From Clostridia bacterium (GTDB lineage Bacteria > Bacillota > Clostridia > UMGS1810), in NCBI GenBank assembly GCA_017503945.1, contig JAFVSB010000049.1:1-7910 (forward strand): a stretch of 7,910 nt of DNA, written 5' to 3'. The notes below the pieces were generated by a model, which was not told the DNA's origin, made no database searches, and saw only the letters and a list, made by a program, of their open reading frames with translations. Each line of letters begins with the position of its first letter. The first letter of the stretch is position 1. This document shows positions 1 to 4,461 of this stretch, piece after piece. The position numbers were made by a program, and so were the translations under genes.

Positions 1-378
1 ATGGCCACCGTGATCAGTACGCATTGCCAGCACCTGATCACCAATTTCCAAACATGCAGCATAAACAGCATAATTTGCGGTTGATCCGGAATAGACCTGA
101 ACATTCGCATGCTCAGCACCGTAAAGCTTGCATGCACGTTCTGCAGTTAATCTGATAAGCTGATCGGCCACCTCTGATCCAGCAATATTCTGGCCGCCCA
201 AGGCACCTACGACCGTCTTATTGTTAAATGCACACGCGTTAATTTCAAGAAGCTGGGGGGATTGTATGCTCTCGGACGCAATCATTTCTAATGTGGTTTC
301 CTGCCGATGCTCTTCCCTTCGAATGAGATCGTATAGTTCTGGATCGTGCAACTGTACATTATCTAACTTGTAATTCAC
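1..378 (-). CDS. Divergent serine hydroxymethyltransferase-like PLP enzyme (N-terminal 126 residues, runs off the window)
   Basis: This is the N-terminal part of a fold-type I PLP enzyme related to GlyA. SHMT landmarks are visible: DPELYDLI near residue 12, MIASES (32-37), NNK (52-54), KLYGAEHANVQ (84-94), SGSTAN (97-102) and DHGGH (122-126). It aligns with E. coli GlyA, as I recall that sequence, without a gap and with the same numbering. Ser35, Ser97-Gly98-Ser99 and His126 are kept. The catalytic loop YAEGYPGKRYYGG is not: Tyr55 is Thr, Glu57 is Val, Tyr64 is Asn and Tyr65 is Ile. In true SHMT, Glu57, Tyr55 and Tyr65 serve folate-dependent catalysis and substrate binding, so I infer a changed reaction (aldolase, transaldolase or another amino-acid conversion) rather than housekeeping serine/glycine exchange. 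The start is GTG at 376-378, chosen because AGGAGG (387-392) lies 8 nt upstream. The C-terminus, including the PLP lysine, is outside the window. Confidence 0.85.
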   Translation of the reverse strand, partial: MNYKLDNVQLHDPELYDLIRREEHRQETTLEMIASESIQSPQLLEINACAFNNKTVVGALGGQNIAGSEVADQLIRLTAERACKLYGAEHANVQVYSGSTANYAVYAACLEIGDQVLAMRTDHGGH

Positions 379-507
379 TTATAAATCCTCCTTTTAATTT
401 TTGTGAAGATGGTTTTTGGCATGTACTATTTTCTTTTTACTTCTATTTTTAAAGGAACCCCTTAAACTCGCTTAAACACTGGGGAAATCGGATGGCATCT
501 AAACTGT
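379..507 (-). promoter_or_regulatory. Long 5' leader of the SHMT-like gene with tandem GTTTAAG repeats
   Basis: This untranslated leader of about 129 nt lies between the inferred start site and the GTG codon. On the minus strand the heptamer GTTTAAG occurs twice, exactly 10 bp apart (plus strand 461-467 and 471-477), about one helical turn. The second copy runs into an 8-bp hairpin, TTTAAGGG with CCTTTAAA, around a 3-nt loop. I do not recognise a glycine, THF, SAM or T-box riboswitch in it. The repeats could be an operator, but that is inference. Confidence 0.4.
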
Positions 508-513
508 GCGTTT

Positions 514-542
514 ATTATATCACATTTTCGAAGCATTTTCAA
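514..542 (-). promoter_or_regulatory. Promoter of the SHMT-like gene
   Basis: Read on the minus strand, TTGAAA (537-542) is followed after exactly 17 nt by TATAAT (514-519). A TG one base upstream of the -10 box makes it an extended -10 promoter. Transcription should start near 507, leaving a leader of about 130 nt before the GTG codon. Confidence 0.8.
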
Positions 543-560
543 GAAAAATCATGCAGATGC

Positions 561-589
561 TTGACTAAGAAGTGTTTTTAAGCTATAAT
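561..589 (+). promoter_or_regulatory. Promoter of tRNA-Thr
   Basis: TTGACT (561-566) and TATAAT (584-589) are separated by 17 nt, an almost perfect vegetative sigma-factor promoter. The tRNA 5' end lies 11 nt downstream of the -10 box, so the primary transcript has almost no leader. It faces away from the SHMT-like gene promoter, whose -35 box ends 18 bp to the left. Confidence 0.88.
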
Positions 590-599
590 TAAAACACTT

Positions 600-672
600 G
601 CTGGTGTGGCTCAGTCGGTAGAGCAATTGATTCGTAATCAATAGATCGTCGGTTCAAGTCCGATCACCAGCT
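600..672 (+). tRNA. tRNA-Thr, anticodon CGT (reads ACG)
   Basis: All cloverleaf parts are visible. The 7-bp acceptor stem GCTGGTG/CACCAGC pairs 600-606 with 665-671. The D arm has stem GCTC/GAGC. The anticodon stem ATTGA/TCAAT encloses the loop TTCGTAA, giving anticodon CGT. A 5-nt variable loop follows, then the T arm GTCGG-TTCAAGT-CCGAT. The discriminator base is T672. CCA is not encoded, so it must be added after transcription. The GCTGGTG acceptor stem fits bacterial threonine tRNAs. The gene is monocistronic, with its own promoter and terminator. Confidence 0.95.
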
Positions 673-678
673 TAGCCG

Positions 679-711
679 AAAGACATTCCCGATCAGGAAA
701 TGTCTTTTTTT
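679..711 (+). terminator. Intrinsic terminator of tRNA-Thr
   Basis: AAAGACATT (679-687) pairs with AATGTCTTT (699-707). Two further C-G pairs extend it inside past a bulged A698. The hairpin is followed by an uninterrupted T tract to 711. It begins 7 nt after the tRNA 3' end. On the minus strand the hairpin lacks a following T tract, so it is probably one-directional and would not stop transcription coming from yfcE. Confidence 0.85.
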
Positions 712-729
712 ATTATATTTTCATTGAGT

Positions 730-1006
730 TAAGCAGTTGCGTTAATATCCGAACCCGTTTTGGGTGCGTGTTTTTACGCCACTGCATCGTTAAAATACTC
801 GCAAATGCGTCAGCATTAGCTCCGTTTTTGCCTTGCATTGCCGCAAAAACACAGCACCGAAAATTCTCTGAACCTAAAACAAAGAAAAATTGTGACTTTT
901 CAAGGCGGAAGGTCGAAGGAATACCAGCGTATTTCAAGACCGACAACGAAGAAAAGGTGCTATTTTTCTTGTTTTGGGCGAGTTCGGATACTAACGCAAC
1001 TGCTTA
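730..1006. repeat. Structured MITE-like palindromic element with 25-bp terminal inverted repeats
   Basis: The termini 730-754 and 982-1006 are inverted repeats matching at 24 of 25 positions. The interior folds into two large imperfect hairpins. In the first, 763-786 pairs with 834-858 and holds an inner GCAAATGC/GCATTAGC stem. In the second, 873-901 pairs with 951-977 and is capped by GGTC/GACC (911-914/938-941) and AATAC/GTATT (920-924/929-933). The whole would form a three-way junction. There is no credible gene: the open frames here lack ribosome binding sites and run in both directions because of the symmetry. Both ends, read outward, encode RVRILTQLL, a peptide I recall from short hypothetical proteins of gut Clostridia, which would suggest a dispersed family (from memory, unverified). 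A target-site duplication is not clear. The right end overlaps the last codons of yfcE. Confidence 0.75.
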
Positions 1007-1527
1007 TATATTTCGCCGTCGAGACTTTTCCACGTGAAAACACCGTCTTCGTATATCATATAGCTGTGGGCGGAGTTTTCTTTAGGTATGGAAACCGAGC
1101 CGGGGTTGATGTACCAATGACCGTTTTGCACTAAAGCAGCGGGCACATGGGTGTGGCCGCAAAGAAGCACCGAACCCTCAGGAAGCGAATTTTCTAAAAG
1201 CTCCCTATCGTGACCATGGTTAAGATACAAAACACGCTTACCATCGAATATAACGGCGGTTTTGGCAAGCACGGGAAACGAGAGCACCATCTGGTCTACC
1301 TCGGTGTCACAGTTGCCGCGCACGCATATTATTTTGTCTGAGTATGCATTGAGCGCATCTATAACCGCCTTTGGCTCATAGCCCATGGGCAAATCATTGC
1401 GCGGACCATGATAGAGAATATCACCCAAAAGCACCAACCGGTCGGCTTTTTCTTTTTCAAAGGCTTCGAGCATTTGGGCGCAATAATGCATGGAGCCGTG
1501 GATATCGGATGCAATAAACAGTTTCAT
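991..1527 (-). CDS. yfcE: YfcE-type metallophosphoesterase (phosphodiesterase)
   Basis: This 178-residue cytosolic enzyme is of the calcineurin-like superfamily, YfcE/MJ0936 group. E. coli YfcE is a Mn-dependent phosphodiesterase on artificial substrates, and its physiological substrate is unknown. All metal-site motifs are present in order: SDIHG with Asp8 and His10, LLGD with Asp36, RGNCD with Asn72, NHGH with His104, and GHTH with His125 and His127. HGPRN, EVDQM and NPGSVSIPK are near-identical to E. coli YfcE (184 aa), so the length is normal. The ATG start at 1525-1527 is supported by AGGAG (1537-1541) 9 nt upstream. The last codons (KQLR and the TAG stop) lie inside the terminal repeat of the structured element at 730-1006. 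The gene is transcribed alone, divergently from the DUF436 gene. Confidence 0.93.
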   Translation of the reverse strand: MKLFIASDIHGSMHYCAQMLEAFEKEKADRLVLLGDILYHGPRNDLPMGYEPKAVIDALNAYSDKIICVRGNCDTEVDQMVLSFPVLAKTAVIFDGKRVLYLNHGHDRELLENSLPEGSVLLCGHTHVPAALVQNGHWYINPGSVSIPKENSAHSYMIYEDGVFTWKSLDGEIYKQLR

Positions 1528-1556
1528 TGTGTTTTTCTCCTGAATGATTTTTATTT

Positions 1557-1585
1557 ATTGTAGCATTTTTTCGTGACTTCGTCAA
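1557..1585 (-). promoter_or_regulatory. Promoter of yfcE
   Basis: On the minus strand TTGACG (1580-1585) and TACAAT (1557-1562) are 17 nt apart. The inferred start is near 1550, giving a leader of about 20 nt that carries the AGGAG site. Its -35 box lies 11 bp from the -35 box of the divergent DUF436 gene promoter. Confidence 0.85.
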
Positions 1586-1596
1586 CAAAGATTGTG

Positions 1597-1625
1597 TTGA
1601 AATGTCATTGATTTTGTGATATGAT
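1597..1625 (+). promoter_or_regulatory. Promoter of the DUF436 gene
   Basis: TTGAAA (1597-1602), a 17-nt spacer and TATGAT (1620-1625), with a TG one base before the -10 box (extended -10). The start site should be near 1632, so the leader is only about 20 nt and holds little more than the GGAGG site. No operator-like palindrome stands out between the two facing promoters. Confidence 0.8.
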
Positions 1626-1651
1626 AGTAATATGAACGGAGGTATTATTTT

Positions 1652-2197
1652 ATGTGTGATATAGCAATGCAATCGCGAAAAGCTGCCGAAGAGCTTATAG
1701 AGCTTGCCCATCTTAAGGCAGGTGACATAGCAGTGATAGGCTGCTCCACCAGTGAAGTGCTCGGCTCAAAGCTCGGCACCAATTCAAGTCCCGACACTGC
1801 CAAGGTGCTTTTTGAAAGCATATATGAAGTGTTTACCAAAAACGGAATCTACCTTGCGGCACAGTGCTGCGAGCATCTTAACCGCGCCATCATCGTAGAG
1901 CGCGAGGCTGTGCCCTTTGCAGAAAGGGTGAATGTGGTGCCACAGCCAAAGGCAGGAGGTTCGTTTGCCACCCAGGCTTATGCTCATTTTAAAGATCCAA
2001 TTGCAGTGGAAGAAATAAAAGCAGATGCAGGCATTGACATTGGCGCAACTCTCATTGGCATGCATCTCAAAAAGGTGGCTGTGCCTGTGAGACTGAGCGT
2101 GAAGTCAATTGGCGAAGCTCCCGTTACGGCAGCCCGCACACGCCCCAAATTCATTGGCGGCGAGAGAGCAGTGTATGACAAAGAATTGATGCACTAA
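1652..2197 (+). CDS. TIGR01440 / UPF0340 (DUF436, YwlG-like) family protein
   Basis: This 181-residue protein belongs to the UPF0340 family, conserved in Bacillota and typified by B. subtilis YwlG of about the same length. Its function is not known to me. Family landmarks are GCSTSEVLGSKLGTNSS (about residues 30-46), the Cys-rich QCCEHLNRA (about 71-79), VVPQPKAGGSFATQAY (about 95-110) and the C-terminal GIDIGATLIGMH block. It is predicted cytosolic, with no signal peptide or membrane segment. The conserved Cys/His positions would suit a catalytic or metal site, but that is inference. The ATG at 1652 is preceded by GGAGG (1638-1642) with 9 nt spacing. In B. subtilis, as I recall, ywlG lies next to glyA; here a GlyA-like gene is 1.3 kb away on the other strand. 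Confidence 0.88.
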   Translation: MCDIAMQSRKAAEELIELAHLKAGDIAVIGCSTSEVLGSKLGTNSSPDTAKVLFESIYEVFTKNGIYLAAQCCEHLNRAIIVEREAVPFAERVNVVPQPKAGGSFATQAYAHFKDPIAVEEIKADAGIDIGATLIGMHLKKVAVPVRLSVKSIGEAPVTAARTRPKFIGGERAVYDKELMH

Positions 2198-2290
2198 CAA
2201 AAAGGGACTGTAAAAAAAGTCCAGACCACAAAAGGCAGTAATTAAAGCTAATTACAGTGTTAATTACCATTTAAACCTACAAATTATGTG

Positions 2291-2327
2291 GAAAAATATC
2301 GTTTTTTCAAACGATATTTTTCTTTTA
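2291..2327 (+). terminator. Probable terminator of the DUF436 gene
   Basis: A perfect 14-bp stem (2291-2304 with 2309-2322) closes a 4-nt TTTC loop and is followed by TTTTATT. The stem is AT-rich with only three G-C pairs, so it is a weaker candidate than the hairpin at 2459-2506. It lies 94 nt after the stop codon. Confidence 0.5.
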
Positions 2328-2345
2328 TTCGTGCCTTTTACTATT

Positions 2346-2431
2346 GACAAACCTCACCCTCGATGTACCTTTGTACACCTTCGGGTTGTCACCACAAGCG
2401 AGAATACATCTCGCTTGCGGCTCGGTTTGTC
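2346..2431. other. Three-way-junction-like fold of unknown role
   Basis: GACAAACC (2346-2353) is complementary to GGTTTGTC (2424-2431). Enclosed are an interrupted hairpin (ACCC 2356-2359 with GGGT 2383-2386, and TGTAC 2364-2368 with GTACA 2373-2377 around CTTT) and a perfect 9-bp hairpin (CAAGCGAGA 2395-2403 with TCTCGCTTG 2409-2417). The left arm could instead pair with GGGTTGTC (2383-2390) at 7 of 8 positions. It resembles no RNA family I know and could be read from either strand. Whether it is transcribed is unknown. Confidence 0.4.
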
Positions 2432-2458
2432 CATTCTGAACTGTTTTTTCAATCCCTC

Positions 2459-2506
2459 AAAAAGGGACAGTAAAAAAATCATGCGATTTTTTTACTGTCC
2501 CTTTTT
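2459..2506. terminator. Long hairpin terminator at the end of plsY, usable from both strands
   Basis: A perfect 22-bp stem (2459-2480 with 2485-2506) closes the 4-nt loop ATGC. A-tract/T-tract blocks lie both at the base and next to the loop. On the minus strand it begins inside the plsY stop codon and ends in TTTTTGAGGG. On the plus strand it ends in TTTTTTATT. It should terminate the HAD-DUF512-der-plsY operon and back up termination of the DUF436 gene. Confidence 0.85.
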
Positions 2507-3117
2507 TATTTTCTGCTTTTTATGAACTTGTTCTCTGTGCCTTTGATTAGTCTTGCAATGTTGGTATGATGCTTTACCACTGCTATGATAGCAATGATGA
2601 GCGCACACACCATGTATAGTATGTCGCCGCTTTCCATGATGAGCACCAAAATGGGAAAACACAGTGCACTGATGACCGAAGCAAGCGATATATAGTTAAA
2701 CAAAAACACAAGCACCACAAATATGACAACCAAAATTGCACCTATTGACGGGCTGAGTGTGAACACAACTGCAATTGATGTCATGATGCCTTTGCCGCCG
2801 CGAAATCCAAAGAAAACAGGGAAAACATGGCCAAGCACCACGAACACCGCAGCAATATATTCAGCAGCACTACCCTCTGAGAGCGCATGGGCAACATAGC
2901 GAGCAGCAAGGATTGCAAGCACACCTTTTAGCCCGTCACCTATCACCACAAGTGCGGCGGCTTTTTTGCCAAGCACGCGCAAGGTGTTGGTGGCACCTGC
3001 ATTGCCGCTGCCATGGCTGCGAATGTCTGATTTGGCAAAAAGCTTTGACACAATGATGGAAGTGTTGATACTGCCAAGCAGATATGCAACTATTGCAGAT
3101 ATGATTATTGCAAGCAT
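2506..3117 (-). CDS. plsY: Acyl-phosphate:glycerol-3-phosphate acyltransferase PlsY
   Basis: This 203-residue integral membrane enzyme transfers a fatty acyl group from acyl-phosphate to glycerol 3-phosphate, giving lysophosphatidate, the first committed step of phospholipid synthesis in most bacteria. The family signatures are intact: YLLGSIN near residues 12-18, HGSGNAGATNTLR (35-47), GHVFPVFFGFRGGKG (96-110) and KHHTNIARLIKGTENK (182-197). Hydrophobic segments fill residues 1-24, about 53-76, 86-104 and 112-180, as expected for this multi-pass protein. The ATG at 3115-3117 follows the der stop codon by 7 nt. Its ribosome binding site (AAGGAA, 3128-3133) lies inside the last codons of der, so translation is probably coupled. 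Downstream I would expect gpsA in many Clostridia, but the operon ends here at a strong terminator. Confidence 0.96.
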   Translation of the reverse strand: MLAIIISAIVAYLLGSINTSIIVSKLFAKSDIRSHGSGNAGATNTLRVLGKKAAALVVIGDGLKGVLAILAARYVAHALSEGSAAEYIAAVFVVLGHVFPVFFGFRGGKGIMTSIAVVFTLSPSIGAILVVIFVVLVFLFNYISLASVISALCFPILVLIMESGDILYMVCALIIAIIAVVKHHTNIARLIKGTENKFIKSRK

Positions 3118-3124
3118 TATACAA

Positions 3125-4447
3125 TCATTCCTTTCCTCTTTCGCGGATTATAAATTTAATCGGCGTGCCCTCAAGACCAAATGTTTCTCTGATTTGGTTT
3201 TCGATATAGCGGACATATGAGAAATGACAAAGCTCTTTGTCATTTACAAAGAGAACGAAGGTGGGCGGCTTGGTAGAGGCTTGGGTAATATACATAACCT
3301 TGAGACGCTTGCCCTTGTCTGACGGGGGCTGAACCTTGGTGATGGCTTCGTTGAGAATGTCATTGAGCACACCTGTGGATATGCGCATGGCGTGCTGCTC
3401 GTTGACATATTTGATGAGGTCAAAAATCTTGGGAAGACGGCTGCCTGTGAGCGCCGAAACAAATGCAACAGGAGCATACATCATGTAGGCAAGACCGTTT
3501 TGCACCTCTTTGCGATAGTTTTCCATGGTGTTGGTTTCTTTTTCTACCAAATCCCATTTGTTGACCACCACTATGCTTGCCTTGCCCTGATTGTGGGCAT
3601 AGCCTGCAATCTTGGTGTCTTGCTCGGTCACGCCCTCCTGAGCATCGATGAGCATGAGCACCACATCACAGCGATCAATTGCAGCAAGCGAACGAACCAC
3701 ACTGTAGCGCTCGATGGCTTCGTCGATTTTGCCTTTTTTGCGCATGCCTGCTGTGTCGATGAAGATATACTTCTGACCGTCGCGCTCATAGGGTGTGTCG
3801 ATGGCATCACGGGTGGTGCCTGCGATGTTACTCACAATCACACGGTTTTCACCAAGGATTTTGTTGATGAGCGATGACTTGCCCACATTTGGTTTGCCGA
3901 TGACTGCAACCTTGATGGCATCGTCATCTTCATCTTCCACATTTTCAAAATCAACATAGCTGAACAGCTTGTCCAGAAGGTCACCTGTGCCGAGGCCGTG
4001 GGTAGATGAAATGGCAATGGGGTCTTCAAGACCAAGGTTATAGAATTCATAAAATCCCATGGGCACATCGCCGATGTTATCCACCTTATTGCACACGAGC
4101 ACAATGGGCTTGCCTGAGCGTTTGAGCATTGCGGCAATGTCTTTATCGGCAGAGGTCATGCCTGATTTGACATCTACCATGAAAATCACCGCGTCAGACA
4201 TTTCCATGGCTATCTCTGCCTGACGGCGCATCTGTTCAAGAATGATATCATCATTTTGAGGCTCAATGCCGCCTGTATCTATGAGAATAAATTTTTTGTT
4301 GAGCCATTCGCCCTCAGCATAAATTCTGTCGCGAGTGACACCCGGTGTGTCTTCCACAATGGATATGCGCTCGCCGATGAGTTTATTAAAAAGGGTGCTT
4401 TTGCCGACATTTGGTCTGCCAACAATGGCGAAGGTTGGTTTTTTCAT
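3125..4447 (-). CDS. der: Ribosome-assembly GTPase Der (EngA)
   Basis: This 440-residue essential GTPase has two tandem G domains and acts in maturation of the 50S ribosomal subunit. G domain 1 shows the P-loop GRPNVGKST (10-18), DTPGVTRD (33-40), DTGG (57-60) and NKVD (120-123). An acidic linker (EDEDDD, 171-176) precedes G domain 2, with GKPNVGKSS (184-192), GTTRDAID (210-217), DTAG (231-234) and NKWD (296-299). The remainder, about 350-440, is the KH-like C-terminal domain, including the usual PPTFVLFVN segment. Length and motif order are standard and nothing is missing. The ATG at 4445-4447 has AAGGA (4456-4460) 8 nt upstream and starts 14 nt after the DUF512 gene stop. It is the third gene of a four-gene minus-strand cluster. 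Confidence 0.98.
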   Translation of the reverse strand: MKKPTFAIVGRPNVGKSTLFNKLIGERISIVEDTPGVTRDRIYAEGEWLNKKFILIDTGGIEPQNDDIILEQMRRQAEIAMEMSDAVIFMVDVKSGMTSADKDIAAMLKRSGKPIVLVCNKVDNIGDVPMGFYEFYNLGLEDPIAISSTHGLGTGDLLDKLFSYVDFENVEDEDDDAIKVAVIGKPNVGKSSLINKILGENRVIVSNIAGTTRDAIDTPYERDGQKYIFIDTAGMRKKGKIDEAIERYSVVRSLAAIDRCDVVLMLIDAQEGVTEQDTKIAGYAHNQGKASIVVVNKWDLVEKETNTMENYRKEVQNGLAYMMYAPVAFVSALTGSRLPKIFDLIKYVNEQHAMRISTGVLNDILNEAITKVQPPSDKGKRLKVMYITQASTKPPTFVLFVNDKELCHFSYVRYIENQIRETFGLEGTPIKFIIRERGKE

Positions 4448-4461
4448 GGTATCATTCCTTT

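Larger units (their letters stand above)
2198..2507. repeat. Intergenic segment bounded by about 20-bp inverted repeats, with internal hairpins and no gene
   Basis: This gap lies between two convergent genes. A 20-bp sequence at 2199-2218, with core GGGACTGT between A tracts, recurs inverted at 2487-2506 with one mismatch, and recurs in direct orientation at 2459-2478. The interior holds a TAATTA-rich stem (GTAATTA/TAATTAC, 2238-2255), an AT-rich 14-bp hairpin (2291-2322) and a multi-armed GC-richer fold (2346-2431). The only open frame (2286-2525) has no ribosome binding site and no recognisable content, so I do not call it. The segment begins 1 nt after the DUF436 stop codon and ends within the plsY stop codon. 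It could be a MITE-like element, or a convergent gap with a duplicated terminator sequence. Confidence 0.5.

Noticed and set aside
600..672. tRNA-Thr as an attachment site for an integrated element on either side
   Set aside because: I see no repeat of the tRNA 3' end elsewhere in the window and no integrase; the SHMT-like gene beside it is not enough evidence.
713..1134. Overlapping open frames on both strands (minus 713-946, plus 768-1037 and 838-1134)
   Set aside because: They lie on the palindromic element, have no ribosome binding site, overlap each other and yfcE, and owe their similarity (RVRILTQLL) to the inverted repeats.
2344..2372. TTGACA at 2344-2349 as a promoter for a hidden transcript
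   Set aside because: No -10-like hexamer occurs at 16-18 nt; the match belongs to the GACAAACC arm of the fold.
2286..2525. Plus-strand open frame of 79 codons between the DUF436 gene and plsY
   Set aside because: It spans two hairpins and a terminator, has no ribosome binding site and no recognisable domain, and overlaps the end of plsY.
3392..3877. Plus-strand open frame of 161 codons opposite der, and other frames opposite plsY and the DUF512 gene
   Set aside because: They are shadows of well-supported minus-strand genes, with no family resemblance or ribosome binding sites.
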